42,306 bases of DNA, from contig JAFYTM010000129.1 in assembly GCA_017558865.1 (NCBI GenBank), positions 1-42,306 of the forward strand, given 5' to 3'. The DNA comes from Lachnospiraceae bacterium (lineage in GTDB: Bacteria; Bacillota; Clostridia; Lachnospirales; Lachnospiraceae). Shown one piece after another: positions 1 to 6,351 of the stretch (position 1 is the first letter of the stretch; each line of letters starts with the position of its first letter). The notes under the pieces are model-generated. The model was not told where the DNA came from, ran no database searches, and was given only the letters and a program-made list of their open reading frames with translations. The translations under genes and the position numbers were made by a program.

Positions 1-1
1 C

Positions 2-283
2 ATCGAGGAACGTGGCCGAATTGATCTGAAAATCTTTACCCATGATACGAAACTGATGATCGCCGTCAAAGACAACGGATGCGGGATTCCCAAGGAGCTG
101 CAGAAAGATATCTTTCTTCCGTTTGTGACTCACAAGGAAAACGGCACCGGTCTTGGACTTTCCATTGTTCGCCGGATCATTACCGCACATCATGGTTCTA
201 TCCGCCTGAAATCCACCGTTGGCAAAGGTACGGAATTTCAGGTACATCTGCCTCTTACGCCTTCTTCTCAGATTTGTCTGTAG
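2..283 (+). CDS. Sensor histidine kinase, C-terminal ATPase domain (5' end outside window)
   Basis: This is the last 93 residues of a histidine kinase; the open frame runs through the left edge, so the sensor and dimerisation domains are missing. It would bind ATP and phosphorylate a histidine that passes phosphate to a response regulator. The G1 box DNGCGIP (about residues 24-30 of the visible part), the F-box stretch and the G2 box NGTGLGLSIV are all present, and the end matches the usual finish of an HATPase_c domain. It stops directly against the convergent GIY-YIG gene with no gap and no obvious terminator. The signal sensed cannot be inferred. Confidence 0.9.
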   Translation: MEERGRIDLKIFTHDTKLMIAVKDNGCGIPKELQKDIFLPFVTHKENGTGLGLSIVRRIITAHHGSIRLKSTVGKGTEFQVHLPLTPSSQICL

Positions 284-634
284 TTATCCCATATCCTCAT
301 CCAGATACATTTCAAGAGTGTACTCTGGATGGGGGACAAAAAAAATCCCCTCTTGTAAAAAATCCGACAGCTGATTCACCTTCTCCGGATGGGACAGCAA
401 TTCTTCCTTCTGGGGCTTTCTCAGCTGTTTAATCCTGAATTCCAGTTTTGCTGCATGAGACCAGTTTTCTGTCTCCCAGACCATCTCCAGTGATCTTACC
501 TGTCGGCTCTTTGTATATTTCGCACCGTGTTTCTTCTTATAGTAATGTTCGCGCATCCGATGTCCCATGTTCTTCGTGATGCCGGTATAAAGGGACTCAT
601 CTGTGCACCGAACCATATAGGTATAAACCATCAT
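284..634 (-). CDS. GIY-YIG domain protein (YhbQ/UPF0213-like)
   Basis: A small 116-residue GIY-YIG fold protein of the stand-alone YhbQ type. The N-terminus VYTYMVRCTDESLYTGIT supplies the GIY-YIG-like strands (VYT and YTG), followed by the conserved arginine helix (HRMREHY) and the AKYTKSR and AKLEFRIKQL segments with the likely metal-binding glutamate. Such proteins have a nuclease fold with poorly defined cellular roles. The start ATG overlaps the TGA of the upstream acetyltransferase in an ATGA, so translation is probably coupled. The C-terminal 30 or so residues are variable. It lacks DNA-binding modules, so a homing endonuclease is unlikely. Confidence 0.85.
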   Translation of the reverse strand: MMVYTYMVRCTDESLYTGITKNMGHRMREHYYKKKHGAKYTKSRQVRSLEMVWETENWSHAAKLEFRIKQLRKPQKEELLSHPEKVNQLSDFLQEGIFFVPHPEYTLEMYLDEDMG

Positions 635-1137
635 ACCTTCCTCTCAATTGCCATATGCTGGCGATTCCAGATCTCACCCTGATATTCATATGCGTGTTCT
701 TCTATAAAGGTATCCTGAAAACCTGCTTTTTGATAGCAGATATGTGCTCCCGGATTGCAGTCAAAGACTCCCAGTGTCACTTTCTGCATCCCTAATATAG
801 AAAAGGCATATTCAACGGTCTTTTTCACCATTTCCGTCCCAAGTCCCTGACCTCTTCTGGTCGGATCCATAACAATCATATTGAGATGTACCCGGTTCTC
901 TTTATAATGGACCATACGCATATACAACTGTCCAATGAGCTCTCCCTGTTCATCGAGACATGCCAGAGCCCATTCATCTTCCGCCTCCTGCGCCTGTATC
1001 AGACGAGCCAAAATCTCTTCTCGATTTAATGGCCAGGAAAACACACCGGATGCCCACACGGCAGTCTGCCTCTCATCTTCCATCCAGGAAAGCATTTGAT
1101 CAATATCCAGCTTCTTAAAAGGTCTTAAACGAACCAT
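631..1137 (-). CDS. GNAT family N-acetyltransferase
   Basis: A 168-residue GNAT acetyltransferase of the RimJ/RimL-like branch, which moves an acetyl group from acetyl-CoA to an amine; the substrate is unknown. The acetyl-CoA loop is RRGQGLG, followed by the usual helix and the VTLGVFDCNPGAHICYQKAGF signature near the C-terminus. I chose the ATG at 1137 because GGGGAGG lies seven bases upstream; an in-frame ATG ten codons earlier has no ribosome site. It is the first gene of a two-gene operon with the GIY-YIG protein, read from a promoter at 1176-1205. Confidence 0.88.
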   Translation of the reverse strand: MVRLRPFKKLDIDQMLSWMEDERQTAVWASGVFSWPLNREEILARLIQAQEAEDEWALACLDEQGELIGQLYMRMVHYKENRVHLNMIVMDPTRRGQGLGTEMVKKTVEYAFSILGMQKVTLGVFDCNPGAHICYQKAGFQDTFIEEHAYEYQGEIWNRQHMAIERKV

Positions 1138-1175
1138 TCCTATGCCTCCCCAACATGATAAGCTCATATGAAATC

Positions 1176-1205
1176 ATATTAGTATATGAAATGCTCGATT
1201 GTCAA
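1176..1205 (-). promoter_or_regulatory. Sigma-A-type promoter for the GNAT/GIY-YIG pair
   Basis: On the minus strand TTGACA (1200-1205) and TAATAT (1176-1181) are separated by 18 bases. The transcript would start about 30 bases before the GNAT start codon. Confidence 0.6.
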
Positions 1206-1278
1206 TTGTAAAATAGGACTTTCTGATTCTTTTGCTTTTTATTTCTACATTTTTTGTATTGTTCATTTTAACTTTTCG

Positions 1279-1307
1279 TTGTATCTCGTGTATTTCCATG
1301 CTATGAT
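1279..1307 (+). promoter_or_regulatory. Promoter of the 28-residue toxin-like peptide
   Basis: TTGTAT (1279-1284), a 17-base spacer, and TATGAT (1302-1307) preceded by TGC, an extended -10. Transcription should start near 1313-1315, giving a leader of about 35 bases that contains the Shine-Dalgarno hairpin. Confidence 0.65.
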
Positions 1308-1321
1308 GATCTTGCTGTCGA

Positions 1322-1341
1322 CTCTTTCCAGCAGGAAGGAG
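1322..1341 (+). promoter_or_regulatory. 5' leader hairpin masking the toxin ribosome site
   Basis: CTCTTTCC (1322-1329) pairs with GGAAGGAG (1334-1341) around an AGCA tetraloop, 8 bp with one G-U. The right arm is most of the Shine-Dalgarno sequence GGAAGGAGG (1334-1342) of the peptide at 1349. Fst-type toxin mRNAs are known to carry a 5' stem-loop that reduces ribosome access; this looks like the same arrangement. Confidence 0.6.
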
Positions 1342-1344
1342 GTG

Positions 1345-1370
1345 ACTTATGCAATACATAACATCTTTTA
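1345..1370 (+). repeat. Direct repeat copy A over the toxin start codon
   Basis: ACTTATGC (1345-1352) and ACATAACATCTTTTA (1356-1370) separated by three bases. The first block contains the ATG at 1349. The same two blocks recur at 1496-1519 in the same orientation with one base between them. Because the second copy is transcribed from the other strand, the two RNAs would be complementary here. Confidence 0.85.
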
Positions 1371-1435
1371 TTATCTCTGTATTGGCAAGTGTAGCTGGCT
1401 ATTACATTTGCAAGTGGTTGGATGGAGATCATTAG
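1349..1435 (+). CDS. Fst-like small membrane toxin candidate (type I toxin-antitoxin)
   Basis: A 28-residue peptide, MQYITSFIISVLASVAGYYI then CKWLDGDH: one hydrophobic helix (about residues 4-21) followed by a short polar tail with KWLD. It has an unusually strong ribosome site, GGAAGGAGGTGA. Small single-helix peptides with a charged tail are typical of the Fst/Ldr class of type I toxins, which act at the membrane. The surrounding architecture (masked ribosome site, convergent antisense RNA, shared terminator, direct repeats) is what makes the call; the peptide alone would not. I have not shown homology to Fst, and it lacks the proline seen in the Fst helix. Confidence 0.72.
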   Translation: MQYITSFIISVLASVAGYYICKWLDGDH

Positions 1436-1457
1436 ACAGCACCAACCCAAAAGAAAG

Positions 1458-1490
1458 GAAAACCCCAGAGCTGACACCTCTGGGGTTTTC
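1458..1490. terminator. Bidirectional terminator shared by toxin mRNA and antisense RNA
   Basis: GAAAACCCCAGAG (1458-1470) and CTCTGGGGTTTTC (1478-1490) form a perfect 13-bp stem with a 7-base loop. The GAAAA/TTTTC ends give a T-run on either strand, so it can end transcripts arriving from both sides. Confidence 0.85.
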
Positions 1491-1495
1491 TTGTA

Positions 1496-1519
1496 ACTTA
1501 TGCCACATAACATCTTTTA
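1496..1519 (+). repeat. Direct repeat copy B inside the antisense RNA
   Basis: ACTTATGC (1496-1503), one base, then ACATAACATCTTTTA (1505-1519): 23 identical bases shared with copy A at 1345-1370, about 150 bp apart, on the far side of the terminator. Confidence 0.85.
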
Positions 1520-1528
1520 GCTGTTTTT

Positions 1529-1557
1529 ATATTAACAGTATATTCTGAAAATGTCAA
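1529..1557 (-). promoter_or_regulatory. Strong promoter of the antisense RNA
   Basis: Minus strand TTGACA (1552-1557), 17-base spacer, TAATAT (1529-1534), with TGT just upstream of the -10. It is closer to consensus than the toxin promoter, as expected if the antitoxin RNA must be in excess. Confidence 0.72.
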
Positions 1558-1628
1558 ATCATTCTTCTGTCCAAACAACAAAAAACACCGTCCCCGACCT
1601 CTAGTGTGTCAAAAACAGTGCTCTTCAA

Positions 1629-1701
1629 TGCGCCTTCAGGGGCTCGAACCCTGGACACCCTGATTAAGAGTCAGGTGCTCTACCAACTGAGCTAAAGGCG
1701 C
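1629..1701 (-). tRNA. tRNA-Lys (anticodon CUU)
   Basis: A full cloverleaf is visible: acceptor stem GCGCCTT/AAGGCGC, D-arm with AGTTGGTAGA, anticodon stem CCTGA/TCAGG enclosing CTCTTAA (anticodon CTT), and T-arm containing GGTTCGAGCC. The discriminator base is A and CCA is not encoded. It is a single tRNA gene, not in a cluster. Confidence 0.95.
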
Positions 1702-1730
1702 ATGTCCTATTTCCTTAACGAACAAGACAT

Positions 1731-1759
1731 ATTATAACCACTTTACAAATAAAATGCAA
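1731..1759 (-). promoter_or_regulatory. Promoter of tRNA-Lys
   Basis: Minus strand TTGCAT (1754-1759), 17-base spacer, TATAAT (1731-1736), about 30 bases upstream of the tRNA 5' end. Confidence 0.75.
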
Positions 1760-1787
1760 GTGTTTTTTTATATTTTTTCAAGATTTT

Positions 1788-2270
1788 TTAATTTTTTTGA
1801 TCATTTTTCCTGCGATTTCGAAGTTCGCGGAAAAAATCTGAAAGCATCACAGAACATTCTTCTTCCAGAACACCCTCTGTCAGTTCTACCTGATGATTAA
1901 ACTGCGGTACATCCAACAGATTCAGAATGGATCCGGCACAGCCTGCCTTTGGATTACGGCTGCCGATCACCACTCGCGGAATCCTCGCCTGAACAATTGC
2001 ACCTGCACACATCTGACATGGTTCCAGTGTAATGTACATCGTACACTCTTCCAGTCTCCAGTCTCCCACTGCTTTACTGGCTTTTCGAATCGCCAGAAGT
2101 TCCGCGTGTGCCAGTGTATTCTTATCCGTATTCCTTCGGTTATAGCCTCGTGCTATAATCTTATCCTCTTTTACGATCACACAGCCAATCGGCACTTCCT
2201 GCAGTTTCCATGCTTTTCGTGCCTGCCGAATGGCCTCTTTCATATACTTTTCATCTTCTGTCAGATGCAT
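1788..2270 (-). CDS. tadA: tRNA-specific adenosine-34 deaminase
   Basis: A 160-residue zinc deaminase that converts A34 to inosine in tRNA-Arg(ACG). The zinc and catalytic site is complete: HAE at residues 55-57 and PCQMC at 84-88, in the usual family spacing. I chose the ATG at 2270, preceded by GAGAGG, because it gives the family length (about 150-165) and begins just before the first conserved helix; an upstream in-frame start would add 29 unrelated residues. It overlaps the end of the preceding gene by 20 bp and is the last gene of the TatD-rsmA operon. Confidence 0.95.
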   Translation of the reverse strand: MHLTEDEKYMKEAIRQARKAWKLQEVPIGCVIVKEDKIIARGYNRRNTDKNTLAHAELLAIRKASKAVGDWRLEECTMYITLEPCQMCAGAIVQARIPRVVIGSRNPKAGCAGSILNLLDVPQFNHQVELTEGVLEEECSVMLSDFFRELRNRRKNDQKN

Positions 2271-2724
2271 GTCTACTGTTCCTCTCACATTCTTCCAGTC
2301 TGGGACAACGAATACATTTGATCCCTCCTGCAGGATATAATAAAAAACGCTGTACATCTACAGATGCATCATCCCATTCCGCAATATACTCCCGCTGTCC
2401 AGTCCTTCGTACCCATATCCCTTTTGTATCGATCATTCGGATTCCTTTGCCAAGAATATTTTCCGGATCAAAACTTCCCTTCCATTCCAGTACATGATTC
2501 CGTCTTTTGAAATCTCCAATTGCAATTCCAATCATTCGATTCTCATAACTAAAATAGATATATCCTTTCGCTGGTTCATCATCCAAACCATCATCACTTT
2601 TCAAACAGATATCCATTCTGCACTCGGTTCCGCGTATTTCATATTTTACAAAACCGACACTTCTCTTCTTTATTCCATATTCATAAGCATAAAGATACGC
2701 AATCTGTCGTGTATACGCCTGCAT
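2251..2724 (-). CDS. Small Lachnospiraceae-type protein, DUF6128-like
   Basis: A 157-residue protein with no catalytic motif I recognise. The N-terminus (AYLYAYEYGIKKRSVGFVK), the IRG.ECRM strand and the IYFSYENRMIGIAIG segment resemble, from memory, the DUF6128 proteins found in Lachnospiraceae; this needs a profile search. The C-terminus has a cysteine cluster CIRCPRLEEC (C-x2-C-x6-C) close to the stop. The ATG at 2724 has AGGAGG seven bases upstream. It lies between rsmA and tadA in an RNA-modification operon and its end overlaps tadA, so it is probably co-translated. Confidence 0.6.
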   Translation of the reverse strand: MQAYTRQIAYLYAYEYGIKKRSVGFVKYEIRGTECRMDICLKSDDGLDDEPAKGYIYFSYENRMIGIAIGDFKRRNHVLEWKGSFDPENILGKGIRMIDTKGIWVRRTGQREYIAEWDDASVDVQRFLLYPAGGIKCIRCPRLEECERNSRHASDRR

Positions 2725-2773
2725 AGTATCCCCTCCTGTTCTGTCAGGTAATTCTATGCCGCGAACTTATCCT

Positions 2774-3652
2774 TTATGCGCGAAGCGCAAGCACACGGTC
2801 TGTAAACTCTGCAAACTGTGCCAAAGTCATCGCTTCTCCGCGAATCGTCTCTGAAAGTCCCATCTCTTTTAACACCTGAACTGTCATCTCTTTATTTATA
2901 GCCAACTCCGGTACATGAGAAAGACCATTCTGAAGCGTCTTGCGTCTCTGATTAAAAGATGCTCGTATTATAGAAAACATCAGCTTTTCATCCTGAACAG
3001 TTACCGGAGACTCTTCATGTGTGGTCAACCGAATCACAGCAGATCCCACATTTGGTCTTGGCATAAAACAGTTCGGAGGAACATTCGCTACAATATACGG
3101 CTTTGCATAATATTGTACTGCAAGAGAAAGGGCACCATAATCTTTTGTACCCGGACCAACCTGCATACGATCTGCAACTTCCTTTTGTACCATAACGGTA
3201 ATACTTTCTACCGGTACATGATTTTCAAACAAACCCATAATAATCGGCGTTGTAATATAGTATGGAAGATTCGCCACTACTTTAACTGGTTTTCCTCCAT
3301 TCATCTCTTCTGCCAATGCTCTCAGATCAACCTTCAGTACATCCTGATTGATGATCGTTACATTATCGTAAGCACTTAATGTATCCTCCAGAATCGGAAT
3401 CAACGCTTTGTCAATCTCTATGGCAGCTACTCCACGCGCTGCACATGCCAGATACTGTGTCATCGTCCCAATGCCAGGTCCAATCTCTACTACAAAATCA
3501 TCTTTTGTAATATTCGCCGCCTGAATAATTTTATCCAGTACATGGGTATCGATTAAAAAGTTCTGTCCAAATTTCTTCTGAAATACAAATTTATATTTAT
3601 TTAAAACCTCAATCGTATTCTGGGGATTTCCCAAAGTCGGAACTTTATTCAT
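2774..3652 (-). CDS. rsmA: 16S rRNA adenine(1518/1519)-N6-dimethyltransferase
   Basis: RsmA (KsgA), 292 residues, which dimethylates two adjacent adenines in helix 45 of 16S rRNA during small-subunit maturation. The family features are all there: KKFGQNFLID near the N-terminus, SAM-binding VVEIGPGIGTMT, the acidic IEIDKALIPIL, and the catalytic NLPYYI. I chose the ATG at 3652, nine bases after TAGGAG; a GTG two codons earlier is too close to the ribosome site. It follows the TatD-like gene by 12 bp, a pairing common in Firmicutes. Confidence 0.97.
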   Translation of the reverse strand: MNKVPTLGNPQNTIEVLNKYKFVFQKKFGQNFLIDTHVLDKIIQAANITKDDFVVEIGPGIGTMTQYLACAARGVAAIEIDKALIPILEDTLSAYDNVTIINQDVLKVDLRALAEEMNGGKPVKVVANLPYYITTPIIMGLFENHVPVESITVMVQKEVADRMQVGPGTKDYGALSLAVQYYAKPYIVANVPPNCFMPRPNVGSAVIRLTTHEESPVTVQDEKLMFSIIRASFNQRRKTLQNGLSHVPELAINKEMTVQVLKEMGLSETIRGEAMTLAQFAEFTDRVLALRA

Positions 3653-3664
3653 TCTCACTCTCTC

Positions 3665-4429
3665 CTACAGTCGATAAAATCTTCTGGCATTTTCTTCTGT
3701 CACCCGAATGACTTCTTCTGCTGACACACCTTTTAATTCTCCGATTGTCTCCGCAATATAAGCCAAATATCCGGAATCATTGCGTTTTCCCCGAAAAGGG
3801 GTTGGTGCCAGATAGGGCGCATCTGTCTCCAGCAAAATCCGCTCCAACGGTGCAGCTTGTACCGTTTCTTTTATTTTTTTTGCATTTTTAAAAGTAACGA
3901 CACCGCCGATACCAAGATAATATCCCATATCCAAATACTCTCTCGCCATCTCGGGTGAATAAGAATAACAATGTATCACCAACGGAACGGAAGCATCGTG
4001 ATGATCCTTTAGGATCTCCATCGTATCCGCAGCCGCTTCGCGGCTATGCACAATGACCGGCAGCCCAAGCTCCTTTGCCATATCATACTGACGTACAAAC
4101 CATTCTTTTTGTACTTCATGGGAAGCTTTGTCCCAGTAATAATCAAGTCCAATCTCACCAACCGCTACCACTTTTTCCTGTCGACACTGTTCCTTCAGCC
4201 ACAAAAACCGTTCTTCATTCAGGTCTCCCACAAAATCCGGGTGGATACCAACAGCACCGTAGACAAACGGATATTTTTGTGCCAGTTCTATTGTTCTTTG
4301 AACCCCTTTCAGGCTGGCTCCTATATTTACTACCTTCCCGACACCTCTTGTGTTCAGTGACTCCAAAATCTGTTCTCTATCTTCATCAAACGCATGATCA
4401 TCATAATGTGCATGACTGTCAAATATCAT
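3665..4429 (-). CDS. TatD family metal-dependent DNase
   Basis: A 254-residue TatD/YcfH-type hydrolase with an amidohydrolase TIM-barrel. Metal ligands are visible: HAH at residues 6-8, the glutamate of GEIGLDYYW, the histidines of VIVHSREA and VIHCYSYSPE, and the aspartate of ETDAPYLAP. Family members show 3'-5' DNase activity, and YabD of Bacillus is encoded close to rsmA as here. The ATG at 4429 follows AGGAG by eight bases; an upstream in-frame start would add 38 unrelated residues. Promoter at 4462-4490. Confidence 0.95.
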   Translation of the reverse strand: MIFDSHAHYDDHAFDEDREQILESLNTRGVGKVVNIGASLKGVQRTIELAQKYPFVYGAVGIHPDFVGDLNEERFLWLKEQCRQEKVVAVGEIGLDYYWDKASHEVQKEWFVRQYDMAKELGLPVIVHSREAAADTMEILKDHHDASVPLVIHCYSYSPEMAREYLDMGYYLGIGGVVTFKNAKKIKETVQAAPLERILLETDAPYLAPTPFRGKRNDSGYLAYIAETIGELKGVSAEEVIRVTEENARRFYRL

Positions 4430-4461
4430 GAGTTTCACTCCTATCCTGCCATTTTTATAAC

Positions 4462-4490
4462 AGTATAGTCGTTTTGAATCCGTAATGCAA
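4462..4490 (-). promoter_or_regulatory. Promoter of the TatD-rsmA operon
   Basis: Minus strand TTGCAT (4485-4490), 17-base spacer, TATACT (4462-4467), in the 64-bp gap between the FHA gene and the TatD-like gene. It allows the housekeeping genes to be expressed independently of the pilus operon upstream. Confidence 0.7.
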
Positions 4491-4493
4491 CGA

Positions 4494-5570
4494 TTATAAT
4501 TGAACTTCGTATTCCACACTGGCAAAGGTAACCCGCATTCCATCCTTTAGCATAAATAATTCATAAGGATTTAACTGAATATGATCCACCCATGTTCCAT
4601 TGGTAGAATTTAGATCCTCCAGAAAATAACAGGAACCCTGAAAAGTAATTCGGGCATGAATCCGACTGATGGTTGACACTGGCAGACATCCATCTACACT
4701 GTCCTTCTTTTTCCCAATCAGAAAATTTTCATGCAGTACTTCAAAATCTGGATAATCCGTATCCCGACACTTCAATAATAATCCTTCTCTTTTCTTTTTC
4801 TGCAAACATGATGTTCCTTCATTTATATCATAACACTCTTTAGGTGGTTCCTGTTCCTTTAAAAACAGAATCGAACCACTTTCTATCTGATCTGCTTCTG
4901 CCACATAATCCTCCAGCTGAGGTTTTCTGGATTTCTTTTTAAAAAAGCTTTTCCAGCTTCCGGTCTTTTCCAGCATATCCTGCTGTACCGATATCTCCTC
5001 TGATTCAACAACCATAGGAACAATCTTCTTTTGCTTGTCCGTATGTTCATGAAGTATCTCCAAAAGACTGAAATTAGGTTCCAGGGCCTTCTGATATAAA
5101 TCATAGCCAAATTCAATCCCTTCTGTGTCGTTTTTATCCAGCTTGCCAAGAAGATATTCTGCCAGATCGAGAAAGGATTCCCGAATATTTTTGTCATATC
5201 CAGGATAATAACACAAATAGACTCTGTCCGAATGTGACTGTATATAAACAGACTCCGGAGTCAACAGAAAATGGTCTGGATTCAGCAAGTATTCTTTTGA
5301 CGCTTCCAGAATCCTTTCAAGCTCTCTTAAAAATGTTTTCAGACTTTTATAATCTAATTTCTTACGTTCAAAAAGAAGCTGCATACTTTGACGACCTGTT
5401 ATTTCATAATAATATTCTGATTTTTCTTCATATTTTTGACAGACACAGGGTAATACACCATAGATACGGTTTTCTGTAATCATCCGTACTTCATAATGAT
5501 CATTTACACTTCCTTCTTCACTTAGAATCATGTAATTGCTGTTCAAATCTCTTTTGTATCGAATCTCCAT
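4494..5570 (-). CDS. FHA domain protein with N-terminal DUF6382-like domain
   Basis: A 358-residue cytoplasmic protein. The first 150-200 residues resemble the DUF6382 domain found fused to FHA in clostridial pilus loci. A Lys-rich linker with KSFFKKKSRKP follows, and the last 90 residues are a forkhead-associated domain with its phosphothreonine-binding residues: LIGKK, ISRIHA and NSTNGTWVD. FHA domains bind phosphothreonine, so it may link a Ser/Thr kinase to pilus assembly; no kinase is in the window. The ATG at 5570 follows GGAGG. It is the last gene of the Tad operon, 12 bp after the TadE-like gene. Confidence 0.85.
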   Translation of the reverse strand: MEIRYKRDLNSNYMILSEEGSVNDHYEVRMITENRIYGVLPCVCQKYEEKSEYYYEITGRQSMQLLFERKKLDYKSLKTFLRELERILEASKEYLLNPDHFLLTPESVYIQSHSDRVYLCYYPGYDKNIRESFLDLAEYLLGKLDKNDTEGIEFGYDLYQKALEPNFSLLEILHEHTDKQKKIVPMVVESEEISVQQDMLEKTGSWKSFFKKKSRKPQLEDYVAEADQIESGSILFLKEQEPPKECYDINEGTSCLQKKKREGLLLKCRDTDYPDFEVLHENFLIGKKKDSVDGCLPVSTISRIHARITFQGSCYFLEDLNSTNGTWVDHIQLNPYELFMLKDGMRVTFASVEYEVQL

Positions 5571-5581
5571 ATTGCCCTCCA

Positions 5582-5983
5582 TCATTTTCCAATCCATCGA
5601 CTTCTCCGAATCGTTTCACAGGGATGTATCCTATATATCTTCTGCTCTATCACTATCTCTTTCACCGACAAAAAAGTACCTGTACCATCTATTTGAATCT
5701 GTATCCATGCAGGATTCACCTGAACATTTATTTCTTTATGCTTTATCCACAAAAGCCTCTCATTCAGTTTCTTTTTTAAATCTTCTTCTACATCAGACTT
5801 TCTCTGCTGATTGCCTCTTCCGTCTGTATAGATTCCCTTTACACCGCTTTCCAAAAGCGTATGTGCACAGACTGTATAGTCATGTACATACAAAGTAAAA
5901 TGAATCATATATACCAGCATAAGACTTAAAAATGGAACAAGAACTGCTGCCTCCACCACAAATCTTCCTTTTTGTTTCAACAT
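5582..5983 (-). CDS. TadE-like pseudopilin
   Basis: A 133-residue minor pilin. The N-terminus MLKQKGRFVVEAAVLVPF is a class III (type IVb) leader: cleavage expected after Gly6 with Glu at +5, then a hydrophobic helix. The rest is a soluble domain that I cannot assign. It would be processed by the prepilin peptidase encoded immediately upstream, with which it overlaps by 7 bp. A much longer open frame continues upstream but only antisense-shifted through the peptidase gene, so the ATG at 5983 is preferred. Confidence 0.82.
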   Translation of the reverse strand: MLKQKGRFVVEAAVLVPFLSLMLVYMIHFTLYVHDYTVCAHTLLESGVKGIYTDGRGNQQRKSDVEEDLKKKLNERLLWIKHKEINVQVNPAWIQIQIDGTGTFLSVKEIVIEQKIYRIHPCETIRRSRWIGK

Positions 5984-6351
5984 AATTCCCCAATTACATA
6001 TGATATCGTTAAAAATGGAACCAATGGAACTACTTTTCGGTGCTGACAGACTGCCCATACAATACTCAAAAGCAGCCCCCTCAACAAAAGCTCTGCAAGT
6101 TTTATGGAAGATATCCACATTCCAAGAGCCAGGAAAAGCCATCCATCCCCATATCCTATCTGTTCTTTTGTAAAATAACTGAACAGTAAAAGCATTATCC
6201 CGGGAAACAGCGAAACTCCCCGACCTGTATATAATGAATACCCCGCACCTGTTATCCCCAGGATAAAAATAATTGCCATGGAAATCTGTCCATCCAGAAC
6301 ATCTTCCACAGACAGCCATAATAAACATAAAATTATCCACAACCTGCTCAT
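5977..6351 (-). CDS. Prepilin peptidase (A24 family, TadV/CpaA-like)
   Basis: A 124-residue integral membrane aspartic peptidase that removes the leader from Flp-type prepilins. The two catalytic aspartates are in the expected places: one in SVEDVLDGQIS (about residue 17) and one in GYGDG (Asp69). It is shorter than CpaA proteins of proteobacteria but keeps four to five hydrophobic segments. The ATG at 6351 overlaps the TGA of the preceding gene in an ATGA. Its substrates are probably the Flp pilin and the two TadE-like proteins in this operon. Confidence 0.85.
   Translation of the reverse strand: MSRLWIILCLLWLSVEDVLDGQISMAIIFILGITGAGYSLYTGRGVSLFPGIMLLLFSYFTKEQIGYGDGWLFLALGMWISSIKLAELLLRGLLLSIVWAVCQHRKVVPLVPFLTISYVIGELC

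Larger units (their letters stand above)
1456..1522 (-). ncRNA. Candidate antisense antitoxin RNA, about 66 nt
   Basis: A near-consensus minus-strand promoter (1529-1557) should start an RNA close to 1522. It crosses direct-repeat copy B and ends at the shared hairpin 1458-1490. The RNA would pair with the toxin mRNA at the start codon region through the repeats and again through the terminator stem-loop. Size and layout match RNA II of the plasmid pAD1 par locus (about 65 nt). No transcript is proven. Confidence 0.62.

Noticed and set aside
284-634. GIY-YIG homing endonuclease or mobile intron
   Set aside because: It is a short stand-alone YhbQ-like protein without DNA-binding modules, and no intron or inserted host gene is visible.
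1560-1628. Terminator of tRNA-Lys
   Set aside because: A weak ACACT/GGTGT pairing with a T-run is present on the minus strand, but the 5-bp stem and large loop are not convincing.
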